64,000 nucleotides of DNA from an uncultured Erythrobacter sp. (GCA_947503275.1 CANNCZ010000001.1:1240001-1304000); one strand, 5' to 3'; shown: positions 1 through 10,500, numbered from the stretch's first letter. Notes: generated from the sequence alone by a model not told the origin. Made by a program: numbers and translations.

Positions 1-2
1 GG

Positions 3-1091
3 GAAGACCCGGTGGTTGATATGGAAGGCCTTGCGATTGAGCCTGACAGCCGCGTCATGTGCATCGCCAGCGGTAGCTGTAACGCACTCAGCTACCTCAC
101 CGCGAACCCTGCACAGGTTACCGCAGTCGACCTCAACCGTGCGCATGTTGCATTGGGCCATCTCAAGATCACTGCGATCAAACATCTGCCCAATTATGAG
201 CGCTTTCACCGCTTCTTCGGTCATGCCGATCACAAGGAAAACAAAGCGGTCTACAAAGAGATGATCGCTCCGCATCTGGACGCGGAAAGCCGCAAATATT
301 GGGAGAAGCGCGACATCAAGGGTCGCAAACGCATTTCCTACTTCACCAAAGGGCTTTATCGCAAAGGTTTGCTCGGTAATTTCATTGGCTTAGCTCATCT
401 TTTTGCGAAACTGTATAAAGTGGACCTGAATAAGCTGCTGGAGGCGGAAAGCGTCGAGGAGCAGCGCGAAGTGTTTGAAACACAGCTTTCGCCCGTGTTC
501 GACAAGAAATTCGTGCGCTGGCTGACCGACCAACCCGCTTCGCTGTTCGGCCTTGGCATTCCGCCAGCACAGTTTGACGAGTTGGCAGGCGATGAGCGCA
601 TGGCAGAGGTGCTGCGACGGCGGCTGGAGAAGTTGGCCTGCGACTTTGAGATAAAGGACAACTACTTCGCATGGCAGGCCTTTGGGCGCGGGTATGACCG
701 GGGTGAGGACGCGCCTATGCCGCCCTATCTGCAACGCGCCAATTGGGACGCGATGCGTGAGCGGATCGACCGGATCAGCGTGGAACGTGCGAATATGGTG
801 CAATGGATCGGCGACCGGGATGCGGCATCGATGGACCGCTTTGTATTGCTGGATGCGCAGGATTGGATGAACGACGCGCAGCTTGATGAACTTTGGGGCA
901 GGATCACCACGGCGTCGCGCCCTGGTGCACGCGTGCTGTTCCGCACAGCCGCTGAACCCACCATGCTGCCTGGGCGATTGGACGATGCGATTCTGTCGAA
1001 ATGGCGGTATCTTGAGGAAACGTCGACTGACCTGACGCAGCGTGATCGATCATCGATCTATGGCGGTGTCCATCTGTATGAGCTGGCCTGA
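3..1091 (+). CDS. btaA: BtaA-like 3-amino-3-carboxypropyl transferase (DUF3419), 5' end cut by window
   Basis: BtaA transfers the 3-amino-3-carboxypropyl group of S-adenosylmethionine to diacylglycerol, giving diacylglyceryl homoserine, the first step to the betaine lipid DGTS. The frame is open to the window edge and begins EDPVVDMEGL, a stretch that in the family follows an N-terminal part, so the true start lies to the left. A SAM-binding signature is visible (VMCIASGSCNALSYL, then VTAVDLNRAHVAL). The carboxy end is complete (HLYELA). The stop TGA shares one base with the ATG of the following methyltransferase, so the two are translationally coupled. The btaB-like neighbour supports the assignment; DUF3419 members outside lipid synthesis are the alternative. 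Confidence 0.85.
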   Translation, partial: EDPVVDMEGLAIEPDSRVMCIASGSCNALSYLTANPAQVTAVDLNRAHVALGHLKITAIKHLPNYERFHRFFGHADHKENKAVYKEMIAPHLDAESRKYWEKRDIKGRKRISYFTKGLYRKGLLGNFIGLAHLFAKLYKVDLNKLLEAESVEEQREVFETQLSPVFDKKFVRWLTDQPASLFGLGIPPAQFDELAGDERMAEVLRRRLEKLACDFEIKDNYFAWQAFGRGYDRGEDAPMPPYLQRANWDAMRERIDRISVERANMVQWIGDRDAASMDRFVLLDAQDWMNDAQLDELWGRITTASRPGARVLFRTAAEPTMLPGRLDDAILSKWRYLEETSTDLTQRDRSSIYGGVHLYELA

Positions 1092-1771
1092 TGGCAACCA
1101 CTGGCTCCGGCGCAGAAGGTGGCCATGGGGCCCTGATGGACAATGTCTATAAGGGTCAGCGGCACATCTATGACCTGACGCGCAAATACTACCTGTTCGG
1201 GCGTGACACCTTGATCGATGGCCTGAACGCGGGGCCAGGAATGCGCGTATTGGAGGTCGCTTGCGGAACCGGACGTAACCTTGCCAAAGTGGGCAAGGCA
1301 TGGCCCGGAGTGCGGCTCTATGGCTTGGATATTTCGGCAGAAATGCTGAAGAATGCGCGCAAAGCACTGGGCGCAGACGCTCAGCTGGGCGAAGGCGATG
1401 CCTGCGCGTTCGATCCCGATACCGTGTTTGGTGAGGATGCGTTAAGTGATGCGGGGTTTGACCGGATCGTGCTGTCCTACTCACTCTCCATGATCCCCGA
1501 TTGGGAGGGAGCCTTGGCCCATGCCGCCTCGCAGCTGGCGCCGGGCGGAGAGCTGCATATAGTCGACTTTGGCGACCTCACGGGCATGCCCGGCCCGCTA
1601 CAGAGGATGCTGCACCACTGGCTCGCCAAGTTCCATGTCCAAACCCGCAGCGCCTTACCAGAGGTTGCGGCGCGGATTGCTGAGGGCAAGGGCAAGATAC
1701 TGACCTCGCAACGGGGAAAGCTGGGCTACTTCCAATTGCATGTGTTGAAAGCACCGCAACAGCCAGCTTAG
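1091..1771 (+). CDS. btaB: BtaB-like SAM-dependent N-methyltransferase
   Basis: A 226-residue class I methyltransferase expected to methylate diacylglyceryl homoserine three times, giving the phosphorus-free betaine lipid DGTS. Motif I is clear (LEVACGTGRNLAKVG, about residues 54-68), followed by the acidic loop GLDISAEMLKNA and a motif IV-like ALAHAASQLAPGGELHIVDFGD. The length fits stand-alone BtaB. The ATG overlaps the stop of the upstream DUF3419 gene by one base (TGATG), which is the main reason for choosing BtaB over a generic ubiE-like methyltransferase. The pairing suggests membrane remodelling under phosphate limitation; any Pho box would lie left of the window. Confidence 0.8.
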   Translation: MATTGSGAEGGHGALMDNVYKGQRHIYDLTRKYYLFGRDTLIDGLNAGPGMRVLEVACGTGRNLAKVGKAWPGVRLYGLDISAEMLKNARKALGADAQLGEGDACAFDPDTVFGEDALSDAGFDRIVLSYSLSMIPDWEGALAHAASQLAPGGELHIVDFGDLTGMPGPLQRMLHHWLAKFHVQTRSALPEVAARIAEGKGKILTSQRGKLGYFQLHVLKAPQQPA

Positions 1772-1856
1772 GCCGAGCCACAACTTAGGTTGCATTTGAC
1801 AATTCATCGCCGCTCTCGCAGGGCTAGCACCAAGAAACAGAGGGATCCGCTTTTCC

Positions 1857-2312
1857 ATGCAAGCACAAATGCTGGCACCTGCCGCAGTTCTCGTGGTCTG
1901 GACACTCATCGTACTGTTGTGGATCATTCCATCCCGCTTTGGCGCGGTCGCAAAGATAGAGGACAAGTCCACCTTACCCAACAAAGCGGGCGTGCGCGGC
2001 GGTGATCTCGAAGGCATAATTCCCGACAAAGCGAACTGGCTAGCCCACAACCACACGCACCTGCACGAACAGCCAACCTTGTTCTACGCAGTCGCCGCGA
2101 TCCTCGCGATTGTGGGACCGTCGGCGTTCGATATTCTGCTGGCATGGATCTATGTCGGCGGGCGGATTGTCCATTCATTATGGCAGATCCTTTTCAACGG
2201 CGTGCCAGTCCGATTTTTGCTTTTCATGATCAGTTCGATCACACTGATCATCTTGGCGCTGCGCGCGGTGATGGCGACTGTTTTTGCTGATCCCAGCCTC
2301 GCCCCCCAATAA
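1857..2312 (+). CDS. MAPEG family membrane protein, first tandem copy
   Basis: A 151-residue integral membrane protein with about four hydrophobic segments. It matches the MAPEG superfamily (membrane-associated proteins in eicosanoid and glutathione metabolism) through the conserved HLHEQPTLFYAVAAILAIVG after the first loop. Many bacterial members are uncharacterised; some relatives are glutathione transferases or peroxidases. It starts at the ATG following CTTTTCC and lies 85 bases after btaB on the same strand. Its neighbour is a close paralogue with the pattern HLHEAPTVFYAVAIILAILG, so the pair arose by tandem duplication. Substrate unknown. Confidence 0.8.
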   Translation: MQAQMLAPAAVLVVWTLIVLLWIIPSRFGAVAKIEDKSTLPNKAGVRGGDLEGIIPDKANWLAHNHTHLHEQPTLFYAVAAILAIVGPSAFDILLAWIYVGGRIVHSLWQILFNGVPVRFLLFMISSITLIILALRAVMATVFADPSLAPQ

Positions 2313-2339
2313 TTGCTTTAGAAAAAGGTCTTTGAGACA

Positions 2340-2780
2340 ATGATCGGAATGGACATCCTGCAACCGGCGATCGCGCTGATGATTTGGACCATGATCATGT
2401 GGGCGTGGATGTACGCCACCCGCATTCCCGCCATGTCAAAGGCACCGGGGATCGAGAAGCCAACTAAATTGGTGGGTACAACTGGCGCTAGTTTACGGCA
2501 AGAACTCCCCGACAGCGTCAATTGGAAAGCTGATAATTACAATCACTTACACGAAGCACCTACGGTGTTTTATGCAGTGGCGATTATCCTCGCAATCTTG
2601 GGTCAGGGCGACGGGATGAACGCCTTCCTCGCATGGATTTATACAGGTCTGCGCATCGCGCACAGCCTTATCCAAGTGACCGCGAACAAAGTGATTGTGC
2701 GCTTTGTGTTGTTCGCCTTGTCGAGCGTTGTTCTGATCGTTCTGATCGGGAAGGCGGCTTTGCTGGTCTTCGCCGTTTAG
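2340..2780 (+). CDS. MAPEG family membrane protein, second tandem copy
   Basis: A 146-residue paralogue of the preceding gene, with the same four-segment membrane topology and the MAPEG signature HLHEAPTVFYAVAIILAILG. Both copies share the order N-terminal helix, a loop with RQELPDSVNW or an equivalent, the signature helix, then two C-terminal helices with an IAHSLIQ or IVHSLWQ motif. The 27-base gap to copy one suggests one transcript, and the two may form mixed oligomers, since MAPEG proteins are trimers (inference). The gene ends ten bases before the convergent trxB. Confidence 0.8.
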   Translation: MIGMDILQPAIALMIWTMIMWAWMYATRIPAMSKAPGIEKPTKLVGTTGASLRQELPDSVNWKADNYNHLHEAPTVFYAVAIILAILGQGDGMNAFLAWIYTGLRIAHSLIQVTANKVIVRFVLFALSSVVLIVLIGKAALLVFAV

Positions 2781-2789
2781 GCCTGCCGC

Positions 2790-3761
2790 TTATTCCGCCG
2801 CCTCGGCGGTTTCCTCAGCATCCTCAAGCGCTGCGAGGTAACGCTCACCATCGAGCGCCGCCATACAGCCCATGCCCGCCGCGGTTACCGCTTGGCGATA
2901 GACATGATCGGTCACGTCGCCTGCCGCAAAGACACCGGGGATAGCAGTTTTGGGCGTACCCGGCTCCGTGTCGAGATAGCCCCCACCATCCATCGCCAGC
3001 TTGCCTTTGAAGAGTTCGGTCGCAGGGGCATGGCCAATAGCAACAAAGGCACCGTCAACCGCCAGGGTCGACGTCTCACCGGTTTGCGTATCTTTAAGCG
3101 AAAGATGCCCTAAAGCGCCGCATTTATTGGCCTCGAAACTTTCGACAGTCTTATTCCAGAGAACTGAAATCTTTGGATTCTTCATCAAACGCTCTTCGAG
3201 TATCTTTTCAGAACGAAGCTCATCACGGCGGTGGATCAGGGTCACATCATCGGAATGGTTGGTGAGGTACAATGCCTCTTCAACCGCCGTATTGCCGCCG
3301 CCGATAACCGCGACTTTCTTGCCGCGATAGAAAAATCCATCACATGTTGCACAAGCAGAAACGCCCTTACCGCCCAACTCTTGCTCGCCCGGTACGCCCA
3401 GCCATTTCGCCTGTGCACCCGTGCAGATCACCAGAGTATCGCCGATATACTCATCACCGCTATCGCCGATTGCCCTGAACGGAGCGCCATTTTCGAGGTC
3501 CACGGAGACAATCGTATCCCACATCATGCGTGTGCCGACATGTTCTGCCTGGGCCTGCATTTCCTCCATCAGCCACGGGCCTTGGACCACGTCGCGATAT
3601 CCGGGATAGTTTTCAACATCAGTGGTGATCGTCAACTGACCGCCGGGTTGGAGGCCCTGCACCACAATCGGCTCCAGCATCGCGCGCGCGGCATAGATTG
3701 CGGCGCTGTAACCTGCGGGGCCGGAGCCGATGATGAGCATTTTGGTGCGATGGGTTGCCAT
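2790..3761 (-). CDS. trxB: Thioredoxin-disulfide reductase
   Basis: Cytoplasmic FAD- and NADPH-dependent flavoenzyme that reduces thioredoxin. Visible are the FAD-binding GSGPAGYSAAIYAARA near the N-terminus, the redox-active CATC (SACATCDGFF, about residues 135-144), the NADPH-binding VAVIGGGNTAVEEA, and the C-terminal FAD motif GVFAAGDV. I chose the ATG at 3761 (MATHRT) over the in-frame TTG at 3776, because ATG is the stronger start and GAAGAGA sits just upstream of it. The length of about 323 residues is typical. The alanine- and glutamate-rich tail is a short extension after the conserved core. It is convergent with the MAPEG pair. Confidence 0.97.
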   Translation of the reverse strand: MATHRTKMLIIGSGPAGYSAAIYAARAMLEPIVVQGLQPGGQLTITTDVENYPGYRDVVQGPWLMEEMQAQAEHVGTRMMWDTIVSVDLENGAPFRAIGDSGDEYIGDTLVICTGAQAKWLGVPGEQELGGKGVSACATCDGFFYRGKKVAVIGGGNTAVEEALYLTNHSDDVTLIHRRDELRSEKILEERLMKNPKISVLWNKTVESFEANKCGALGHLSLKDTQTGETSTLAVDGAFVAIGHAPATELFKGKLAMDGGGYLDTEPGTPKTAIPGVFAAGDVTDHVYRQAVTAAGMGCMAALDGERYLAALEDAEETAEAAE

Positions 3762-3822
3762 AGTGTGTCTCTTCAATGCGTCTGTAATTGTGCGGTTGAT
3801 ATGGGATTACCAAGCGCGCTTG

Positions 3823-4614
3823 TCACGTCAGGAACCGCGCCCTCAGACGAGCTTTCCTTGCTTCATCCACACCTAAAGTTTGTGCGAGATAAGCATCGAT
3901 TGATCCGTGATCGCGCTCAATCTCTGCAAAATAGGTCGCGATGTATTCTGGAAGCACGCCCATCAGGTTACGCAAAGCCTCAGGCTCGATGGCGCCGTAA
4001 TGCGCCTCCATCCGAGGCAAAGACTGGCGCTCAAGTATTTCGCGAGTGGGTGCATCATTGGTGCGTAGGAACTCTGCCACCGCGTCATCGCGGTGCACGC
4101 CCAGCACATGCAGCAACAGGCTCGCCGCGATGCCCGTGCGATCTTTGCCGGCAAAGCAATGGACTAGACTGCCTCCGTCACGGCTATCCAAAGCGTTGAA
4201 ATAACGCGAAAACATATCGATCATCGCTGGATTCACTGGCATGCGGGTATAGACCGCCAACATCCGATTACGCGCCTTTTCGGCGGTCATTTCGATGGCA
4301 CCGCCCCCGCCTTCATGCGGGGGAGAGTTGCTGGTCTCACCATCAAAAGCGATCACGTGCGCATCAAAATCGGCATGACGACGGCAAGGGAAGCTCATCC
4401 GCTCGCTGGTGCCGCGCAGATCGATGATCGTGCGAATATCAAGGCTGTCGATCAGCGCGAGATCCGCATCACTCGCCTCCATATGCTGTCCAGAGCGGAA
4501 CAGCAGGCCGCTTTTGACCCGCGCGCCGTCCGCAGCGGCATAACCGCCATAATCGCGCAAATTGTGGATACCATCAGTGGGCAGGAACGGATTTTGGGGT
4601 TCTTGTCGAATCAT
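3823..4614 (-). CDS. Tyrosine/serine phosphatase family protein
   Basis: A 263-residue protein of the Y_phosphatase3 type, related to bacterial dual-specificity phosphatases such as Mycobacterium PtpB. The signature HCX5R loop is present as HCFAGKDRTGI, with the catalytic Cys at about residue 153 and Arg at about 159. The N-terminus has the family opening NLRDYGGYAAADGARVKSG, followed by LFRSGQ and IDLRGTSER. No signal peptide is evident, so it is probably cytoplasmic. It stands between trxB and a divergent response regulator. Candidate substrates are phosphotyrosine, phosphoserine or phosphoinositides; the sequence does not decide. Confidence 0.85.
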   Translation of the reverse strand: MIRQEPQNPFLPTDGIHNLRDYGGYAAADGARVKSGLLFRSGQHMEASDADLALIDSLDIRTIIDLRGTSERMSFPCRRHADFDAHVIAFDGETSNSPPHEGGGGAIEMTAEKARNRMLAVYTRMPVNPAMIDMFSRYFNALDSRDGGSLVHCFAGKDRTGIAASLLLHVLGVHRDDAVAEFLRTNDAPTREILERQSLPRMEAHYGAIEPEALRNLMGVLPEYIATYFAEIERDHGSIDAYLAQTLGVDEARKARLRARFLT

Positions 4615-4755
4615 CGCAGACAGCTCTGACAGCGCCGCACAGGCTCCGCAACAGCGAGCGCGCCCATATTGCCATAGGTAAAGGTGCGGGGGCGCTCACA
4701 AAGCCTGCATTGGTGAATGGGGGCGTAATCGTTCTAGCCATTGAAAACCCGGACG

Positions 4756-5229
4756 ATGGCGGACCCCATGGCTCACATACTGATTGCCGATGATGATGAA
4801 TTGATTGCCGAATTGGCCAGCCAAGTGCTGATTGATGCAGGGCATGCCTGCGGTTGGGTGACCAGCAGCGAGGATGCATGGAAACTGGTCAACCAGCGCC
4901 GCCCGGACATCCTGCTGCTCGATCAAGACATGCCCGGCATGTCAGGGGTCACTTTGCTTCGAAAACTGCGGCAATCGGCGACATTCTATGACCTGCCAGT
5001 GGTGATGTTCACCGCAATGTGCGGGGCAGAGGATGAATCGCAGGCGATCTATGCCGGCGCGCAGGATTTCGTGCGCAAACCGTTCGACCCGCGCAGTCTT
5101 ACGAGCCGCGTTCAACGTGTCCTATCAAAGACCCGCGATCGTCCGCAGCACACTGATTTGAAAACGTATCTGGCCCGAAGCTCTGGCTTGCTCAATGAGC
5201 CGGAGCCGCGTCAACGCCGATTTATCTGA
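4756..5229 (+). CDS. Single-domain response regulator
   Basis: About 157 residues made almost entirely of one CheY-like receiver domain. The acidic pocket is IADDDE, the phosphoacceptor aspartate lies in LLLDQDMPGMSG, the conserved Thr is in VVMFTA and the Lys in VRKPFDPRSL. There is no DNA-binding output; the tail of about 30 residues is basic and probably unstructured. I chose the ATG at 4756, although a TTG at 4741 and an ATG at 4768 are also in frame. No histidine kinase is adjacent, so the partner is elsewhere. It is divergent from the phosphatase gene. Confidence 0.85.
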   Translation: MADPMAHILIADDDELIAELASQVLIDAGHACGWVTSSEDAWKLVNQRRPDILLLDQDMPGMSGVTLLRKLRQSATFYDLPVVMFTAMCGAEDESQAIYAGAQDFVRKPFDPRSLTSRVQRVLSKTRDRPQHTDLKTYLARSSGLLNEPEPRQRRFI

Positions 5230-5247
5230 AAAAGGCCCTAAAAGGCG

Positions 5248-7428
5248 TTATTCAATCTCATAGCGAACCGTTATCGTGAAATTTCCACCCGCTGCGAATG
5301 ATCCAGCCGGGTTTACGCGGAAGTCGGTGATGAGAGTATCGCACCCTTCCCCATCATCGATCGGCGTGTAGTCGAAAGTCACTCCGTCATCGTCCGAAAA
5401 CTCCAGATCATCGGTCGTGACCGCCAGATCAGTCTCAACGCTGCCCGCGCCGCCATAATCGTAAGTGAGGTTAGAGTTGCTTCCCGGATCGCCAAAGATC
5501 ACAGGCCCGCCGCTGCGCGCGATTAGGCACATTTTCGCATCCGCGGGTCCATCATCCCAGACAACGACAGTTCCCGGATCGGTGTTCGACAAACCGGTGT
5601 TCGTCACAGTGATCAGATACTCCACCGTTGCACCCGGAATTGCCTTTGGATCGGTAATTCCGTTGATCGGGTCAGAGATGATTGAGCTGACTTTGCTCAC
5701 AGACAGCGTGGTTTGCGGCGAACAAAAGTCAAAATCGTGGAACGCGATCGCCTGTCCGTCAGGCACGGCCGGAGCCGTGCTGGCATTGCCGTACACTATA
5801 GTGATGGTGTCGATAGACTGGTTGAATGTGACGACAACATTGCCAGCGCCTTCGTTATTGGCCGAGGTCGCATCGCCAATGGCAGTGTTGCCAACCACAT
5901 AGTTGGCGGTGCCATTGGTGAGGATCGGCAATACGGTGCTGCCTTGATAGCTGCCTGTCACGGTCACCATATCAGCGAAGTCATTGGCAGCGAAGTCGAT
6001 GTCAAAAATGGTAAATTGCGCGCCCGGAATTGCGTTAGGCAGTGTTATCACAGTGGTCGCGGTCTGTTGACGGTTATCGAAATCGATAAACTTGTGAAGC
6101 GAGCTTTCGCTGGTTGGCAACCCACCGCTATTTGCGGTGGATTCCGCCGGTGATTGGCCACCAAAGTTGGCATCATTCTCAAACGTCCCTTGCGACGAGA
6201 GGAGAAAGTTGACCACACCAAAGTCGGGCAACGTGAAATTCTGATCAAGCACGCCAGCTTGCCAAACAATTCCGGCGCTATCCCAATCAAATTGCGTCAC
6301 TCCGGCAGGGCACGAGAGCGCAGGCGGCGTGCCAGCGGTTCGCGTACCTTGCACTGTAAAACTAGCCGTTGCGTCGTCATCTTCGTTGAAGCTGTCGTTA
6401 CCTGGTGTGGAGTCAATGTCCCCATCAGGCGAACTGAACACCTCGGCATAGTTGGTGATCGTCACCCCGTTTGGTGCAGACACCGTACCATTGATCGTCA
6501 AAGTGCGCGTTTGCCCAGAAGCAACAGAAGAAACCTGCCAAATCCCTGATGCCTCATCATACGAGCCAAACCCGCTTGCAGACGTGAAATTAAAACCGGT
6601 CGGCAGAATATCGCGCACCTGTACGTTACTGGCGGCATCCGTGCCTGTGTTGGACAGGCTCAAAGTGTAGCTGATCGCGCTGCCGGCGGTAGGCGTTGCA
6701 TTGCTCACCGATTTATTCAGTGAGAGATCCACGCCCGGAGCGTTGTAGAACAGATCCGAAATCCCGATGAATTGCCCGGTAGGATCGCCGGTTCCGGTAT
6801 AGCTGAAATAGACGATTTGAATGCGGCGTACTTCATTGTTGCCGAAATCAAAGTCCACATCACCATTAGTAGTGAATTGGTCAGAAGAGTTTGTACCGCG
6901 CCAACCGTTCAGAATACCGTTGTTGGTGCGGGTCACAGATGGCCCGATGCTCCACAGAGCATTGTCATTGGCTGCATTGGTGAACCCGCCAGCAAGGTCA
7001 TCGTCAAAAAAAACCTCCACCGCATCGGTGTTTGACCCGGTATCCACATCGCTTAGCGAAAATTGCAGCCCGGTCACAGCCTCGCTTAAAGTGATCGTTA
7101 TGATCACCCGATCGTCGGGATCAAACGCTGAATTGTCAAAGTTGGCAAACAGCAAGCTCGTACCGTCGCCGATTTGTCCGTTGAAATAGCTTAGAAAATC
7201 ACCGGCAAACGCGGCGCTGGTAAAGGTTCCGCCATCGGTGACCGTGTTGAAAGTCACGGTTGCGGATGTGCCATCAGACCCGGTTACTGTCGTTGGGCTC
7301 GGGACCGATCCTTGGCTAGCAACGCCTGCATCGGCCCAGTCAATATCGGCATTCTGCGCGCGCGCCTCACCCGTCGCCGCAACGCCGATCCCGAAAAGGA
7401 CCGCTATCGCACAGACAAAAAGCTTCAT
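5248..7428 (-). CDS. Exported DUF11-repeat protein (cluster member E)
   Basis: A protein of about 726 residues with a clear Sec signal peptide (MKLFVCAIAVLFGIGVAA... ending ARAQ), which fixes the start at 7428. An in-frame ATG at 7515, overlapping the previous stop, would add a 29-residue lead. The body has a beta-rich module, a canonical DUF11 repeat (VDLSLNKSVSNATPTAGSAI ... DSTPGND), a second copy of the beta-rich module ending HDFDFCSP, then a DUF11-like domain carrying ISDPINGITDPKAIPGA. No sortase motif, lipobox or barrel is seen, so the protein is periplasmic or surface-released. It is last in a five-gene minus-strand cluster. The function is unknown; adhesion or envelope structure is a guess. 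Confidence 0.75.
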   Translation of the reverse strand: MKLFVCAIAVLFGIGVAATGEARAQNADIDWADAGVASQGSVPSPTTVTGSDGTSATVTFNTVTDGGTFTSAAFAGDFLSYFNGQIGDGTSLLFANFDNSAFDPDDRVIITITLSEAVTGLQFSLSDVDTGSNTDAVEVFFDDDLAGGFTNAANDNALWSIGPSVTRTNNGILNGWRGTNSSDQFTTNGDVDFDFGNNEVRRIQIVYFSYTGTGDPTGQFIGISDLFYNAPGVDLSLNKSVSNATPTAGSAISYTLSLSNTGTDAASNVQVRDILPTGFNFTSASGFGSYDEASGIWQVSSVASGQTRTLTINGTVSAPNGVTITNYAEVFSSPDGDIDSTPGNDSFNEDDDATASFTVQGTRTAGTPPALSCPAGVTQFDWDSAGIVWQAGVLDQNFTLPDFGVVNFLLSSQGTFENDANFGGQSPAESTANSGGLPTSESSLHKFIDFDNRQQTATTVITLPNAIPGAQFTIFDIDFAANDFADMVTVTGSYQGSTVLPILTNGTANYVVGNTAIGDATSANNEGAGNVVVTFNQSIDTITIVYGNASTAPAVPDGQAIAFHDFDFCSPQTTLSVSKVSSIISDPINGITDPKAIPGATVEYLITVTNTGLSNTDPGTVVVWDDGPADAKMCLIARSGGPVIFGDPGSNSNLTYDYGGAGSVETDLAVTTDDLEFSDDDGVTFDYTPIDDGEGCDTLITDFRVNPAGSFAAGGNFTITVRYEIE

Positions 7429-7514
7429 GCCAGCCTGAACCCGATCAACCATCTGTTGCGGATAGGACGGTATGGTAAACGCCGCGTTTACTCTGTTCAA
7501 TTCACGCCGCTCCA

Positions 7515-10500
7515 TCACCGACGTCCACCAAGACCGAGGAAGTCGAATGTATCGGTGTCAAACTTAAAGCGGACCGCTGCAAACAGCCCTTCATCGGTGT
7601 TGCGCGCAGCGGAGAAATCGCCGTCGCGGAAACCTTCGATATTGTAACCCAGCGTCAACAGCATGCCTTCGACCGGTACAAAGCCGATCGTCGGGCCGTA
7701 GGAATAGCTGGTCACGTTGTCTTCCAGGTTCGCACGCACGGTGCCGGTCGCACCGATTTCAAAACGGTCGCCAATTCCAACCCGTGCATCGGCACCGGCA
7801 AGGATGGTTGTGCCTGAAAATTCCGTGCCTTCGAATTCATCGAAGTTATAACGCCCACCCAGGAACAACGTGTATTCGTCGCGGCGCGTTTGCTGATCGA
7901 TGCCAAACTCGTCTTCGTCCCAGCCGCGCGGGCTCCAATTGGTTGACCAGCTGGCCACCACACGGCGCGATGTCGCATCGCCATCAACGATCAGAGCGGT
8001 GTTGCCGATGGGGCTGTTCTGGCCCGAAACGCCGCCAACGACTTGGTCGCTGCGATATTCGAGCTTACCGAGCATTGCGACTTCGGAGTGGTCTGGACGG
8101 TGCGCGAAGGCGATGCTGGCGTCAAAGATTTCGGTCGATGCGCCATTGCCGTCTTCTGCACGGGTCCAGGTTGCGCCCGATCCAACGATGCTGCCTTCGC
8201 CCAACTGACGGATCGCGCCAACGGTCACGCCCGTACGGTCGGCCAATTCGCCATCGCGATATTCACCGCGCGCCGTTACGCTCCAGCGATCTTTGCGCCA
8301 TGCCCCGCCAAAAGTAACGGCGGTGAAGTCTTCAAATTGCTGAGCGCCCGTGAGCTGACCGCCGGTTGCCGCTGGTTGCAGCGTGTTGACGAGGTCGAAC
8401 GAGTTCGCCTCACCGTTCAAAGTGCGGTTGCCATCAATAGTCGCATCAATTGTCAGCTCAGGGGTAACCTGCACAGTCTGTGCAAGCCCAAAGGCTGCAA
8501 AAGTGCGGTTGCCAAACTCACCAATCGTTTCCTGACCAAGAGAGGTGATGATCTGACCACCCTGCCACGGCGTCGCTTCGATACCAGCGCGCAATTGGCG
8601 TGAATTGATGTTCTCGCCATCGGCAATCTCATACTGGCCGACCAAGCGCACATTGCGCGTCAGAGCATAACGCAGGCCAATCCGATGACGCGCAGGCAGG
8701 TCGATACTTTCCGCATCATCCAGCGCGATTGAACTCGACAGCGACACTTCGAGGGAATTGTCGAACAGACGCTGTGTCGCGCCCGCTTCGAGAACAGTCG
8801 ATGTGTTGTTGCTTCCATCGGCCAGACGGTCGTTGAAATGCGACAGTCCAAGACGAAGATCGGTGTTGCGGCGTGTGAAGTTCAATTGAGCCTGACCAGC
8901 GCGGCGACGCGAGCTGTCAGTCAGGCTATCGTCCTGCCACACGCTGCCGATTACGCTGAGATTGTCTTCAATGAACACGCGGCCATCAACGCCAACCTTG
9001 CGGCGACCCAATTCAGCGCCATTCTGCTGGCCAATGCCATAGTCCGCGTCGAGTTGCCGCGCATAGGCGAGGATATCGAGGCGACCGGTCTGGTGCTGAA
9101 CTTCGGCAATCCAACCGGTTGCGGTTGTGCCATCCGAACGGCTTGCCGCAAGCTCACCGCGAATTTCAGTGTTGGCGCCAACTTGCGCGCGGATATCGAT
9201 AGCGCCGATATCGGTGCGTGGGCCTTCGCCTTTGTCAGTGATTGCGTTGATGCCGATGCGCACACGGCCATCGCCGCTGGTCCAATCGGCGCGCAGACCT
9301 GCATTCAGCTCGCTTTGACCCAAACCATCGGTTTCGTATTCGATCACGATGAATTGCGGGTTCAGATTGTCATCACGGCTCAAAACTGGCTGCGCGAAAG
9401 TGATCGTGCCGGACAGCAGGTCGATGTCATAATCGAGGAAACGTGTGAGAGTGCGGGTCGAGACGATCAGTTCAGAACGGAAACGATCACGCACTTCGAT
9501 GGTAACACGCTCACTGTTCGCAAGGATCGAACGATTGCCGAGCTGATACGGGCCGCTAATGCCCTGCCCCTGGATCTCATCGCGTTGCAGGCGGCTGGAG
9601 ATTTCGGCAGCAAAAGCGGTTGCTTTTACCTGACCAAAGCGAGCCTCTCCGCGAAGGCCAGTGGCCGTGCGGTTATAGCGTGCCAGACGGGTCTGATCGA
9701 ACGATGTCTCAAAGTCGCCATAGAGCGCGTAGAATGTCGCGGTTTCGATGCGGACATACAGGTTTTCACGGCTAGCCGCATCAAACCGGCGCGATGAGCC
9801 ATCGGCGAACACGGTGTAATAGGCCTGCGGATCAATCGTGCCGAGCACACGCTGATCTTCGCGTTGTTTCGCGCTGTCGTAAGCGAGCGTCAGGAGATAG
9901 CGGCCCAGCACGCGGCCCTTGGCATACAGTGCAACGCGGGCATCATCGCCAAGATCGCTATTAAAGCGCCCTTCGCGTTCCATGTTCTCTGCAACTGAGC
10001 GTGCGCCAATGGTGCCCTCTGCAAGGCCAACAATGGTCCATTCGATATCGCCCGGCTCAATCCAAGTGTCGAGCTGTTGCTCGCGGACGAGGTCACCTTC
10101 GGCAAAGTCAAAGTCGAGACGCAGCGAACCGCTGACCATGGTTGGCGCAAGTTCAATGCGCGCAATACCGTCAGTGCCTTCGACAACCCAGCGGGCCGAA
10201 GTTGGCGCAAATCCGGTGAGTTGATTCAGCTGCTGACGGTCGATCGCCTCCGCGCTTTCATACGGCGCGTTCAATTGGAAGTTACCCGACACACCAGCGC
10301 GCAGCGGGCGGTTGTTGCGATCAAGCACACGGATAGCAACCACAGGGCGAGTGCGGCCATCGGCGATCAGGTTCGATTGCTCTGGCACCAGTTCAACCCG
10401 TGCAGGCGTGGTGGTGAAGAACACTTCGCGGGTGAAGGTCTTGCTGACTGTGCCAAAGCTGTTGACGATGTCCGCTTCGAGCACGGTGCGATCATTCTCA

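Noticed and set aside
3231-4199. 322-codon plus-strand frame over trxB and the phosphatase
   Set aside because: It spans two genes with clear catalytic motifs on the other strand.
8838-9797. 319-codon plus-strand frame inside the giant gene
   Set aside because: Antisense shadow of the barrel-encoding region, with alanine-rich, motif-free product and no ribosome site.
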